From assembly GCA_022606425.2 (NCBI GenBank), contig JAHDVF020000016.1, positions 5,548,501 to 5,612,500 of the forward strand: 64,000 bases of DNA, given 5' to 3'. The stretch comes from Lepidostoma basale. Lineage: Eukaryota > Arthropoda > Insecta > Trichoptera > Lepidostomatidae. The notes beneath the pieces are model-generated. The model was not told where the DNA came from, ran no database searches, and worked only from the letters and a program-made list of their open reading frames with translations. Below are positions 11,535 to 23,092 of this stretch, piece after piece; position 1 is the first letter of the stretch, and each line of letters starts with the position of its first letter. The translations under genes and the position numbers were made by a program.

Positions 11535-11760
11535 GATGTCCTTCGTGGCAGAATGGTAAGAGCTCCGACTGCCATACCGAAGGTCCCGGGTTCGATTCTC
11601 GGTGATGGCAGTGTGATTGTCACACTGTCTTTGGTCAAGTGTAGAATTCACGAGGCAAGAAAATTGCGATAGATTAGCTACCTATCAAATGTCATGAGAA
11701 TCAGTATAAAAGCTAAAAACAAATTGTATACAGTAATCATCAGGTTCAAATACCTGTTGT
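11535..11760 (+). mobile_element. tRNA-derived SINE, copy 1
   Basis: The head gatgtccttcgtggcag..ggtaagagc (A box) and gggttcgattctcgg (B box) is tRNA-like. The body reads gtgtgattgtcacactg and gtagaattcacg..gcgatagattagctacc. The 3' end cagg.tcaaa.acctgttgt is followed by A9. It aligns along its full length with 57,876-58,112, which proves a dispersed family. Pol III transcription from the internal A and B boxes is expected. I do not recognise a named family. Confidence 0.85.
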
Positions 11761-12096
11761 AAAAAAAAATTGTATAATTTTTTTTTAATTTAACTAAACA
11801 TTGGTGGATTACTAAAACTTTGATTTTAATTTTTAATATCAAGATTTTGTGGTGAAAATAATAACTTTATGCAAATATTTAATTAAACATTGATTAAAGA
11901 GTTATTTTAAACACCATAAATCTAGTAACAAAAACTAAGCGCAAGGCTATAAACCCTAGGGGGATATTACATAACATACCAATGCAAAATTAAAAACTAT
12001 TTGCAAATATTATATCTTAGTAATTTACGTTCCGTTTAAAATAAATTCTAAAGTACACAAAGAAAATGAATCTCATATGTAAAACAACAACAACAA

Positions 12097-12238
12097 ACCA
12101 TCACGCCGTTTCCCCGCAGGGGTAGGCAGAAAGAATGTACCGCCACACTACTCTATCCTGACATATCTCTCTAGTTTCCTTCACATTCATACAGTGAGTA
12201 ATACACGCACGTCGATTTTTCCGGCTTTTAACATATGG
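12097..12238 (-). mobile_element. RTE-like LINE 3' fragment
   Basis: Its left end ccatcacgccgtttccccgc followed by aggggtaggcagaaag is the complement of the element's 3' terminus. The hairpin loop on the sense strand is TGCG (UNCG). The match runs to about 12,238 with substitutions. Confidence 0.8.
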
Positions 12239-12360
12239 AGAAAAAAGTGTTGATTCATAAAAAAAACGCAAATTTAGTAGGCGATTTAACTGATTGATAT
12301 TATTGTTATCTTCGTAACGATTATTGTTACTTTTACACGATGAATATATTAATAATTATA

Positions 12361-12449
12361 GAAGGATGGAGTGCCGCATCAGTTAAAGTGGAGCAGTACA
12401 TTATTTCTGCCTACCCCTTAGGAGAGACAGTGTGATGGTTAGTTATTTA
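12361..12449 (+). mobile_element. Composite mini-element: LINE 5' start fused to 3' end
   Basis: gaaggatggagtgccgcatc matches the beginning of the LINE endonuclease frame (61,493-61,475, complement). It is followed directly by agttaaagtggagcagtac and then by the terminal ttctgcctacc..gtgtgatgg(ttagtt). The ~3 kb between is absent. A second copy with the same junction is at 21,390-21,500. Confidence 0.65.
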
Positions 12450-14399
12450 GCTATATATTTATATATTTTTTTTATGAAAATCATAATTGAGGTCAAAAGT
12501 TTAAATGTGTATTTTACATTTAATTGATACTGTAATAGCTGCCTAATATTCAGCGCATTCAAATGCGAAGGGAACACGTAGATACAAACAGTTTTTAAAT
12601 ATACATACGATAATGTATGCACATTCGAAACAGCAGCCGATAGTAGTAAGACTTGCATTGGAAATAAGAATGTACTCTCGAGGAGTAAGAAATGACTCTG
12701 CATGTTGATATTCCGGTTAGCTGCTTGAAACTTGTCTTAGAGCCTTGTCAATAAAATATCAATACAGGTTTATTGTGTGTTTGAAATCTTAGAGACACTG
12801 AATACTAAGTTCTCGAATGCAAGCTTCGACGCCTTTGGATACGGCATGAATATTAATGTAATAAAGACATATATATAAAAAATCACACACAGATCTCAGC
12901 TTGTGTTTCTACAGCCAATATGGCATAGGAAGAATGTAAGCTTGAATCTATAGTAATTACATACATTAATAACGTAGTTATAACGATCCGAATGTGGGTT
13001 ATTGTAAAATAGAAAGCCGACTTACAATGGCAATGAGTATATATGTGTTTTTGCTACAACCCTTATGTATGGGACTGCAGCACCGATAAAAATTTATTTA
13101 GAATAACAAACGGCGATTGTAATACATACATGAAAACAATACAATAAGGCCAATAACGTGTTACTATAAATATGAATGATTAGAAGAATTAAAAGTACAG
13201 ATTAAATAATCGAAATCGAAGTTAAATTTTAATCAAACATAAGTAAAGTAATATTTTAAAGAAGACAGACGAATCTGGCGGTCCGTTCTCATTGGGGCTT
13301 GATTGTTAGTAAACATTGCTAAAACTACGCTACGCTAATGCCCGTTCTGAAAAATGATTCCGTCTGATCCCCTAATGAGGAAGTTTTTTGGTCTCGTCGT
13401 TTTAAAGTCGTATATTTTACACAGAAGTGATTCTACGATTTCAATGCTTTCAGCATCTTTTGTAGTTGCCACCTGTCTTCGAAACGTGCAAAACTTTTTT
13501 GTTTGAAAGAGAGCTTCTCAAACTATGAGTATAATTAAATCACTAAATGAATGTAAAACAATATTAAAACGATCAACCAACAGTGTAAAATTTAGTACTA
13601 ACAAAAAAAAAACGGATTATTCATATATTGTCTATTTAAAAAAAATAAGCATTACGTTTGTTTATTCATCAAAAAAATACATACTAAAGAATTTAAATGA
13701 AATAACTTGTAAAATAATTCATGATAAACTACCAATAATGCATAATAAAAATAACTACGATAAGAATTATGTTCGTTTAGAAACGAGTTAGATAAAAAAT
13801 TTCAAGAAAATATTGAAACGTTTGGAGTTTGAGAACCACTGATATGGAGTTATTAATATAAGAAAGGTTAAAAAATAACATTAATAACGCACACCAGCTT
13901 CCATCATGCAAGATCTAAAAGCTATTTAGAATTTGAGAAACTCAAATAATTAAGCACTTTATATTATAAATTGGTTATGTTATGATAACATCGAATTAAC
14001 TGACATTGTAAGATACACATTGATCATTTATTATTTTATTATTAGAATACGTTACTTATTTGATATTAATTGTAATGTTATTGTTTTCTGCTGTTGAATG
14101 TATTCTTCTAACATATATAGAAAATAATAAACAACAAAGGAAATGAAAAAAAGAATGGTTAACTCGTAAGATAAAATAGTTCGAAAGTGATGTATGCAAA
14201 TGATTATAAAGCTCACGAAAAACATGATTCAAATCACTCAAACCGCTCCCTGCTCTGTATATTATGACACCTTTGATCTCTCAATGGATTTTATCGCGCC
14301 TAAAGGATTGGGAAGTGAACAGTGAACCGAGGAAAGTTCCAAAATACTATGTTGCATCAATGTAAACCGAAAACCAATCGTAAACAAACCAATTCGTAT
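12450..14399. other. AT-rich intron or intergenic DNA
   Basis: No supported exon or repeat. The 88-codon frame at 13,525-13,791 is Lys/Asn/Tyr-rich and looks like chance. A slightly GC-richer patch at 13,265-13,400 has no frame. Confidence 0.4.
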
Positions 14400-15240
14400 C
14401 GTAAGCAACACCGGTAATCCAATTAACGTGTCGGTCGGAACTTGGTTTCACAACGCGCGATTTTGACGTTCAGCACGATTTCCGCGCTCGTTCGATTTTC
14501 GAAAAAGGTTCAAAAGCGCACTATTGGTCACAAGCGCGGTAACGGGTCACCAAACACTACTTCGCGAACCAACCGCGTCTATCAACTTCGCTCGATCGTC
14601 TGCAAGATGTTGTCGCGGTCAAGTAAAAGGTGTTTCTATGGACAAAATCGCGAGAATCGTCCCCGGCAAAACAAACAATTAGGAAAAACTTCAAACAATA
14701 TAAAGACACCGCATAAAAAGGTTGTTTCATTTTCGAAGCGTGATAAAGCTCTGATGTGTATTTTTTACTAAACACACCGCGACTTGCACTCGCGCTTTAT
14801 GAAATTTAGTCAGGCTGTATGTTATAATTTCGTCTCGCTCTTGCGCGATAGCGTTGTCCCTTTTTTAGGGCGCCATGTTGTCGGCGTGCACATTCTAAAC
14901 GCATCGCGTGCAGGAAGTGTAGGAGGGCTGCGCGTAGATTGTGATGTACTCCACCGTTCCATGGCATCAGCGATAGGACGGATGCGAGAAGAGAAGAAAA
15001 ACTTGCCTCTTTCGAATCCCGATATTACTACTTCAATGGAGCGGTTTTGAATAAAAATGCGTTACTGCCTATAATACAATTTTTTGAACAACGACACGAT
15101 GCTATTCATTTGCGACTCGGTGGTCGATGTTAGCCATTGTTTACCTGTAACAATTTTGCGGTGGGTATAAAAGTTACGAACAAAGTTCAGGGAGCGTGCT
15201 TTTACGATTGATATCCACTGCGCAGTGTCTCTGCGCATTT
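14400..15240. promoter_or_regulatory. CpG- and GC-richer block, possible promoter/5' exon
   Basis: Over about 800 nt CpG is frequent (cgcgcgattt, tcgcggtcaa, cgcatcgcgt) and GC is clearly higher than in the flanks. A CCAAT box in reverse (attggtcac) lies at about 14,522. Plus-strand frames at 14,442-14,771 and 14,784-15,050 are basic and unlike any family I know. An unannotated promoter with 5' UTR is the simplest reading. Confidence 0.35.
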
Positions 15241-16237
15241 TATTCGAGCATCATTTTTTAATAGTAATAGGATATGAGATAAGGTAGTATTCCTTTCACG
15301 TCATTAAGGACTAGTTATTTCCTTTCAACTTGTATAGTCCTATCTTACAAAAAATATCTATTCAAATTACGATGATAGAATAAAATTTGTATTTTAATTA
15401 TTGTTTACGATATATAAAGCTACATCAAAGTAAAAGTACTTTTTCAAAATATTATCATACGATTCATGACTTTTTTAGACATTTCCAATATACACATGAT
15501 TTCATATTTAAAAAAAAAGTATTTCAACAATACAATTTATCTAAATTAATTCACAGATACAAAACGCATAATATATGTGAAAATGTATATTATGTAAACA
15601 TATATAATTATAACGATGATCTAAATACATAGTAATTTGCTACTTAGTAGTATGGACGCGGAATGAGTGATAGTTCTCGGTTAGATAACAGTTTTTATCT
15701 GACATGCACACAACATTAATTTCTCTCCGGATACAAAATAACACAAACAGACACAAATGACTATGTTTGTATGACAAACGTTTTGGCAATAAAGGAAAAC
15801 ATAATATGCATAACATATATAAATACTTAACATATAAAAATAATTACTTCATACAACACACGTCCCGCAGTGCATGACTTAGAGTTAACCTCGAATATTT
15901 TGATATCATAAATAATTGTATTTATTTCCTATATCTGTTGGATATGGTTGTACAGAATTCCGTATACAGAATTCAATCAGCAATATAATACATATATGGA
16001 CAGAAAACAACGTAACGAGTTCATACAAGGAATCGAAATAAAGCTGAATTACAGCTTTGATTAAATGTTTTATTATTGTGAGCGATTTTGAAGAATTAAT
16101 TCAATTGAAATCATTTGTTGACGGATTAATTCAATCACAATGCATTTTTTATCACACAATAATAATGAAAACAATATATTTTTATTTAAAATATTTTTTA
16201 TAAACTACTTTCTTCTATTTTCACAATTGCATTTTTT
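15241..16237. other. AT-rich sequence, no supported feature
   Basis: Nothing recognised. Confidence 0.4.
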
Positions 16238-16290
16238 GATTTTCATTATTTTCAATGAACTTCTTCAATGAAATTTCAAATAACGACATA
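16238..16290 (+). repeat. Foldback family 3 scrap
   Basis: tttcattattttcaatgaac then ttcttcaatgaaatttcaaa. The same text recurs at 17,696-17,745 and 41,328-41,370, in the last two cases next to an accggtttcg-type hairpin arm. Confidence 0.55.
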
Positions 16291-16941
16291 TTTATTTTCA
16301 AACAATAATAATGCAAAATATTATTAACATATATTATTTAAATACAGTATGATTTGAATATTACCGAAAAGTAATATAAAGGAAAGTATATTTTGATTAA
16401 TAATAAACGAAAAATCGATTTAAATTCTTTCTATATATAACACTATCAATTCTTTAAAAAAACACAAATTATCTATGTATATGCACTATTTTTATTCGAA
16501 ATGTTTGGCTTATATCAAAAACAATTGACTATATAATGAAAAAAGAAATCTATTTATTCTATATTCACAATCACTTTCATTTGTGGATTCACATAATTGA
16601 TTTTGTACTTTGTATATTTGAAAAAATATTGTCTAAAAATACACATTTGAAAAATATTTTTATTATGAATATTTTATATGCATTAATTTGCAATAAAACA
16701 ACGTACGAACCTTGTTTAAACAGTAGTTCAAAAGCTTCAAAAGCGACGGTAAATGCAAACCTTCACCAAAAGATGCTTCATAGGAAAAAGTAAAGGTTAA
16801 ATTGGTATTTCATCGATCAGTCAAGGTAACTCGGAAGTGATCCCATAAGATATACACTATTATAATCTTCTTTTTTAATTTATCGCATTTATATCCAATA
16901 TAAATATACATGTAAATATGTACCAACTAATGACTAAATAG

Positions 16942-17110
16942 TTAACCATCACACTTTCTCGGAAGAGTCGGCAAATAAGGGTGTAATGCTGTACTGTTCT
17001 ATCCGGACACACGCCTCGAGATTCCTGATTGTATTTATGTACACGCTCGTCGATTTTACCGACTTCGAAAATGGCCGACATTTTGACCTTCCACAAATTT
17101 GTTTCCATTC
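16942..17110 (-). mobile_element. RTE-like LINE 3' fragment, old
   Basis: It is the complement of the 3' region, with aaccatcac at the left end and cacgctcgtcgattttaccg in the middle. Its left flank is diverged. It lies head-to-tail with the younger copy starting at 17,134. Confidence 0.65.
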
Positions 17111-17133
17111 ACAGCCTTTTGACAATTGTTCCA

Positions 17134-17540
17134 CTACTAACCATCACGCCGTCTCCCCGGAGGGGTAGGCAGAAAGAATGGAATGCCACACTGTTCTGTC
17201 CTGACATACTTCTCTAGCTTCCTCTACATTCATACATCTTGTCATGCACGCACGTCGATTTTTCCGTCTTCTCGTGTGATCGACATTCAAAATTTGATTG
17301 ATTTGATCGTGCCACGTTTTCCTCGGTCTTCCTCTTTTTCTAGCTCCGTTCAGGCCGTTTACATATACCTTCTTTACCATTCTGTCTTCACTCATTCTTT
17401 CCATGTGTCCAATTCCAAAATCTATTATTTCCATGTGTTCTAACCGTCTACTGACCATTTCTTATTTTGCCGAGCACGCTTCTGACGATCTGCCTAACAT
17501 TCCATCACTACTTTTTCAATTGTTCTTCTATCATACATCG
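17134..17540 (-). pseudogene. RTE-like LINE C-terminal domain, UCCG subfamily
   Basis: Reading leftward, 17,458-17,144 is open for about 104 codons: a GHMERMSEDRMVKK-type segment, then RGRPRKTWHDQINQ, MTRCMNVEEAREV and SAYPSGETA before the stop. This is the C-terminal region typical of RTE-like LINEs. The terminal hairpin loop is TCCG. The right part (17,420-17,540) is rearranged or strongly diverged. Confidence 0.8.
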
Positions 17541-17664
17541 TATTTCCGTACATTAATTTTAGTGATATAATACATTTCTACACAATAATGAAAATAAAAA
17601 TAACTAAATAATTCCTTTATAACGTACTCGTATACTTAGTTTAGTTACACTTGGGTACATACAT

Positions 17665-17745
17665 GGCTTCGACCGGTTTCGGCAATTCGCTTTTTTATTT
17701 TCATTATTTCCAACTACCTTCTACCAAGAAATTTCAATTAACAAC
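17665..17745 (+). repeat. Foldback family 3 copy
   Basis: gcttcgaccggtttcgg is followed by tttcattatttccaactacc and aagaaatttcaattaacaa. The first part is one arm of a hairpin seen complete at 41,182-41,265. Confidence 0.5.
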
Positions 17746-18049
17746 AAAAACATTTCTACCTCAATTATCCTATTTTTATTTTTATTTTCTAGCTAAAAAC
17801 CTCATTTCCATATATACAGGTTAGTAATAGAATTCAACATCATTTGCCCCAGTCGATATGTTTTTATATATCGATATTGTTCCAGCTTATGTACTTTGTG
17901 TATAAAAAATGTCAGAATATGTTCCTAGATACATATTTGAATATGATAACAGATAAGCGGCGAGTCTTCAAAGCACGTTTTACTAAACAGAAACGCGGTA
18001 GGTGTCTAAATTAATTTTCGGGGTCTCAAATTCTCGACTCATCAGCAAT

Positions 18050-18260
18050 CAGAATCTGTCGAGCAGTTCCCAATTCTCGGCTGTCTCGGGCATCAGCCAT
18101 CAGGTTCCGTAAGTGTGCTAAGCCCCCGGGCGCGGGCGAACTCGCCGACCGACGGGGGGTAACCCAGTATCGGGCGTCGTTCGCGGGCCTCGGCCCATCA
18201 AGAGTGCCAGAAACGACGGTGGTTCATTATTTGACCGGATATTTTAAAATGCCTTCGTGG
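18050..18260. promoter_or_regulatory. Very GC-rich block
   Basis: A core of about 120 nt (18,118-18,200) is strongly GC-rich with many CpG (cccccgggcgcgggcgaact, gtcgttcgcgggcctcgg). No frame with splice sites or known domain is seen. A promoter or an unidentified repeat are both possible. Confidence 0.3.
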
Positions 18261-18579
18261 ATCGAATGCAATGCACGCCGTTTCGGCACCATAACCTTCG
18301 CTTTCACTAGTTCACTGCGAAAAATAATAAAATATACAATATACAAAATTTTAATACACAATTTTAATATACAATACATAATTTTAATATACAATATAAA
18401 AATTTTAATAATATAAAGAATAGTAATTTTGCTCCATCTCAATAAACATTTATATATTAATTGATCATTTACATAGGTTTAATAACCCGTTCTAGGAAGC
18501 CATTATTCGCATCTCAATAATTATAAATAATAGAAAAAAATACAAAATTAGGGAACCGGGGAAATAAAATATGTCTTTT

Positions 18580-18845
18580 GTGTTAAGCACGCACGATTTT
18601 TTTTTAATATGACCGACCTGTACAATTACGAGATTTATTTGGTCATGCCATGTTTTCCCCGATCTTTTTCCACTCCATGGACGTACCACAAGCACAAGGG
18701 GGGGGGGGGGGGTCAGGGTAATGTAGCGATATTTAATCCTAAGATGGTAGAATGCATGAAAATATGCGATTGTGTGAGTTCTAAACTAATGTAGATCCGC
18801 TGCAAAAATTCGATCGATAATCGAGTATGCGCCTGTTATTTCATA
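18580..18845. pseudogene. RTE-like LINE fragment with 5' inversion
   Basis: The left part (18,580-18,678) is a decayed minus-strand C-terminal piece (cacgcacg, gaccgacc, tggtcatgccatgttttccc). After G15 (18,698-18,712) comes a plus-strand endonuclease piece: NPKMVECMK and SSKLM, then a stop where the intact copy has Trp, then IRCK. The full-length copy reads APRMVECMK..SPRLMWIRFK. Opposite orientation of 3' and 5' parts with an internal deletion is the classic LINE twin-priming pattern. Confidence 0.6.
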
Positions 18846-21389
18846 TTTCTAAAAATCTCAATAATAGTGTATCAAATGGAAAGGAAATTATTTAAAACGA
18901 TTTTTTCATTCAGATTCCCTACTGGAGAGTTCAACGAGCGTGGATCAAGAAAACCTCGATGATATAATACAAAATTAAAAGTCTTTTCACAGTTTTAGAT
19001 TAGTATACTCTTCTATGATATAAAAATGTATTTAGTTTGTATAAAGCAAGACAGTTTTATCGGTAATAAGACGTCTTACCCTGTTGATACTAAACTTTTA
19101 ACGATCGCCTATAAAAAAAAGTGTTTAAATACAAATTTAATGCTTTTTTGACCTAACTGGATACAATATCACTTAATACAAAATAGAATTTGTATGCTAC
19201 CCGATCTATTACCGCTTTACGATTGTAATAAATAGTGAATGCACAATGCAGGTAGGTAATGTCAGTATTTTTGGATGATTCAAAGTGAGATTTGAAAAGT
19301 TTCATGTTTAATGCTAAATTAAAGCTTTCAATGCTTTCACAATGCGTATGAATAGACCCAAAAACGTGTGGGCATCGTCAATAATCTGTAGGAATTTACG
19401 TGTTTACGAATCTTTAAAGAAATTCGAATGCAAATGAGACCCAGCAAAAACATTCAACACGTGAAAAATTCTAGTCGCGAAGTGTAATACTCGTATCATT
19501 TCATTGACTTTGAAACAGGTACTCGTCTTTATTACAGTCGTGTAGTCAGAAGGGCAAGGATTCACACTCTCCCACGCTAGTTTCTTTGTATTCAAAATCC
19601 GTTTACGTTTGATTGTGATTTCTGGGCTTATTTATATCTGGCAGTTGCGCAAGGTGTTCGGACCCTAGACCGGTGAGAATGGGCGAACCAAGTCCCTTAT
19701 TGGGTGTGTGTTTATCAAACGAGAGATTTTTGTTAACTAACAATGGTGCGCGGCCGTGGGAAGTTCTGGTCGATGGTTTTGGGATGAATTCATAAAATGG
19801 AACCAATTTCTTACATTTGAACTGAACATATTGTAGTAAGAACATGCCTTCACTGACATTGTATTCCAAATGGCAAATACATTTCTTTCATTTTTATTTT
19901 TGAAGGTATAGGTACGTACACAATTTTGCAGTTAGCAATTACAATATTATAAAAGAAAATCACTACGAATGTATCTTCACTTCTATTATTCAAATATGAA
20001 ACATAAAATATCGTATTCTAGTGATGATTACAATGTGACAATAATAAAAACATGTATCTTCAGTATCACATATTTTTAAATCGCGTTTCTAAACAGATTT
20101 ATCAAATTAATGCGGTATTACACGCTTTATTCTACGAGTATAAAAGTACACAAATCAAAGATTCTGTAATAAAGCGAAACATGTTAATTCGTAAAAACAT
20201 AATTATTTTTAAAAATTCATAATATCTGATTTGATGTAGAGTTTTGCATTAATACTTTAGCCACAGTGATAAATCATTTAAAACAAAGCCTTTTTTTATC
20301 CAAAGCATAAGTATCAGTGTTTTAATAAATTTATAATTATGGAAATCCAAAGCGTTATACGCCTAAGGTTTATATCATAAAAAGAAATAATGCATCTTCA
20401 ATAATAGGTGGTAACCCTTGATATCACATGAGACTAATGTTGATTGAAGAGGGGGTATGTTTTCAGTTTTTTATACATCACATACCTATTACTGACGGAT
20501 GACAGATGGGCGCTAAGGTTTGAACGGGTGAAGCTACAGAACATCTCCACAGGTAAAAATATCCTAACAGATCGATGCACTAAAACTTGAAATGAAAAAA
20601 AAATTACAGGATCGTGTACAATGGTGTCCCTTTTCATATGCGGGATAAGCCATCTTAAAAAAAAAACTTTTGCTTGACAAGTTAATTTCAATGCGACGTG
20701 ACAGGTAGTTGTCTTAAAAACGGGTTTCACGTCGGAATTGAACTTTTAAAAAATTTAACCAAATAACTCATATATTCCTATATGAATAGCAACTTACATC
20801 TAATAGAAATCTACGTGGGAATACGTTTATTTTTTTTTTTAAATATATTTCTTATTACTTTACACCACATGCTTTTTCACAATAGTTATAATTATTTATA
20901 CTTATGCGGGTGATGGTCTGAGGAACAAGAAGCTTATCTCCTGATCCAAAAACACTCAGGTTTAATCCTAAGCACGACTAGTTTCCTTTTTCAAAATGAT
21001 AATCTTTTATTTTTGCTTACATTGTGATTTTGCATAAAACTATCAATCACTATTAGTTTAAAAACTCTGTTAATCTTTTTAAATAAACAATAAATGCAGT
21101 ATACATAAACAGTACTACTACGTCAGAGGTATCCGCGATGAAGCTATTTACGAGTACTTATTCCTAGTAATTATTCTCATCTAATCAAGGAGTCAAGAAA
21201 ATAGTGAGTGTATGGAAAATTAAATAACGGAAGATGGAATAGTAAAATTTATATTTCAGGTCTATTTGCCACGTGAATTTGTTTTCGAAAATCATAAAAA
21301 AAACTATACTTATTTGAAAATGTGAAGATGGCAGCGCACTCCTGAAACTGGTAGAAACAATAGAACAATTGGAATAAAATGGAATATTA
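18846..21389. other. AT-rich sequence with minor repeat scraps
   Basis: gcgaaacatgttaattcg at about 20,173 and cctgaaactggtagaaac at 21,340 resemble the small repeat families. An octamer-like atgcaaat lies near 19,429. No exon is supported. Confidence 0.4.
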
Positions 21390-21500
21390 TAACTAACTAA
21401 CTAACTAACCATCACGCCGTCTCCCTAAAAAGATAGGCAGAAAGAATGGACTGTCATACTTTAACCGATGCGGCACTCCATTATGTTCCATGTATCCACC
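21390..21500 (-). mobile_element. Composite mini-element, copy 2
   Basis: The left end is the tail and 3' terminus complement (ctaactaactaaccatcacg), with the hairpin decayed. After aatggactgtcatactttaa comes ccgatgcggcactcca, the complement of the LINE 5' start, and then ttatgttccatgta, also LINE 5' sequence but in permuted order. It shares the junction with 12,361-12,449. Confidence 0.65.
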
Positions 21501-21704
21501 GTTTTTTTTAAATTTGGAATAGTATAATATTCTCACTATTCAAAATGTACCGCCTTGAAGAGAATCCACAAGTTACTGTATATCCCTTCTACATGCATAT
21601 ATCAGAAATATTCTCTTCATACAATTGTTATACATTAACCCTTCTACAGGGATAATATAAAGTTTAAGTTAATTTAGGATTACATTATAATCCTAAAAGT
21701 ATTT

Positions 21705-21941
21705 GTTAACTGTGTAAATGGAAGTACAAACAGCGGAAGACCGATAAAAACGTGGTGCGAAAAAACAAATCAAATATTGAATGTCGGCCATGTCGGGATT
21801 CGGAGAAATGGACGTGCGTACATGACACGATGTATGAATATTGAGAAAGCAAGAGAAGTATGTCCGGAAAGAAAAGTGTGGCAGTCTATTCTTTCTGCCT
21901 TCCCCTTCACAGAGACGGCGTGCTGGTTAGTTAGTTAGTTG
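21705..21941 (+). mobile_element. RTE-like LINE 3' fragment
   Basis: It runs from gtaaatggaagtacaaacag through atattgaatgtcggccatgt to gagacggcgtgctggttagt, with (TTAG)3. The tetraloop has been lost (ccccttcacagag). It lies 205 nt from the opposite-strand composite element. Confidence 0.8.
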
Positions 21942-22189
21942 GTTTCATTACATCACCATTTTGATTACAATCTCAAAATACAATTTAAAAAAAGTTGATT
22001 ATTTATCATTGTTAAAATTTACAGCAGCGACAATATTTTGTACTTAGTTATAATAAAAAAAACTTGAATGAAGTGTGGACAATGTTGAATTAGATGTTCA
22101 AGGATGTAAGTCATATATAGCAACACAATAAAATAAGATAATTACAAAGTTACGTATGTAGATGCGGAGTTTAGATTGTCGGTAATTTG

Positions 22190-22450
22190 GTGGTCCTACT
22201 GAGTCGGCCACCCACTAGACGTATTGGAGTAAATACATACTCGTATATAAATTGCTAATCGCCTTTGTGGCAGTTTCTCACAATGCGTCCGATTTATTTC
22301 ACGTATAAATCACGAATCGGAGGAAACCGCGTGTGTAGTAATTAATTATCTATATTATGCCCGTAATAGGAGCAGTCGAGTTATCGCAACTACTGTTAAC
22401 GTACTCGGGAGACCATTAATCTTACAAACAAGTTTAGGCTAGTGTTGGGA
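22190..22450. promoter_or_regulatory. Candidate conserved noncoding element
   Basis: A complex, non-repetitive block carries several familiar short sites: aaaccgcgtgtg (Runt-type ACCGC), gtaattaattatc (homeodomain core), acgtataaatcacg. There is no sustained frame. Enhancer function is inference. Confidence 0.25.
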
Positions 22451-22902
22451 TGTCTAATTTCGGGATCGATTTATTTGTAACGCCTTAGTAAACTGAATAG
22501 GAAAAGGTTATCACTATGAAGAACAAAATTTAATCGATCGGAACTAGAAGAACAAGTGGAGTAAAAATAAATATTTAATATAAATTTATTTTCTAATTAA
22601 ATGAATAATCCACATTTGAAATTTAATATTAATGAAAACATCATTTACATATATTTTTTTTTATTAAATTTTACGAGTGTGTTAGTTTTCGTCCTGCCAT
22701 TATTACATTACATTCTAAAATATCATTATTAAATGTCATATTTAAAAAAATAAACATGGCAAAGTATGTCACGCTTCTTATACGAGATAATATAATAGCT
22801 GGAAAATTCATGTCTATATCAATATTACATATTTAAAAAAATATAAAATTTCTCCACTCAATTTATTATAAGAGTTTATTTATTTTATGGAACTAACTAC
22901 TG

Positions 22903-23092
22903 GCGAATTTTTGTGAATTGAAACACTGTTTTTTCCACTTTTGAGTTTATTTTTCTCGACATATTTCGAAGGCTTGCACTTTCATCATCTGGAGTTTATA
23001 TCGTTCTCCCGATGATGAAGGTGCCTTCGAAACATGTAGAGAAAAATAAACTCAAAAGTGGAAAAAACAGTGTTATAATTCATAAAAATTCG
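22903..23092. repeat. 190-bp palindrome (foldback element)
   Basis: The left arm 22,903-22,988 is the imperfect complement of the right arm 23,011-23,092 (cactgttttttccacttttg with agtttatttttctcg). The arms are about 85% paired with a ~22-nt centre. Each strand carries a hammerhead-like motif; the plus-strand one is annotated separately. Related single-arm copies lie near 50.5 and 62.4 kb. Confidence 0.85.
22992..23053 (+). ncRNA. Hammerhead ribozyme-like motif (best geometry)
   Basis: Stem I is gagtttat..ttctc (22,992-23,008) pairing with gagaa..ataaactc (23,039-23,053). Then come box 1 CCGATGA (23,009-23,015), stem II GAAG/CTTC (23,017-23,020 with 23,025-23,028), GAAA (23,029-23,032), palindromic CATG (23,033-23,036) and the cleavage dinucleotide TA (23,037-23,038). 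Stem I abuts both the core and the cleavage site exactly as in a type I hammerhead. Departures are C for U at position 4 and one extra U before stem II, so activity is doubtful. A 4-nt palindromic stem III suggests a dimeric form. Confidence 0.65.

Noticed and set aside
13265..13400. Possible inverted repeat (cagacgaatc / gattccgtctg; ctcattgggg / cccctaatgag)
   Set aside because: The matching pieces are not collinear, so no stem or terminal repeat is supported.
14442..14771. 109-codon plus frame
   Set aside because: Basic, no domain, no splice-site support; the GC-rich block reads better as regulatory DNA.
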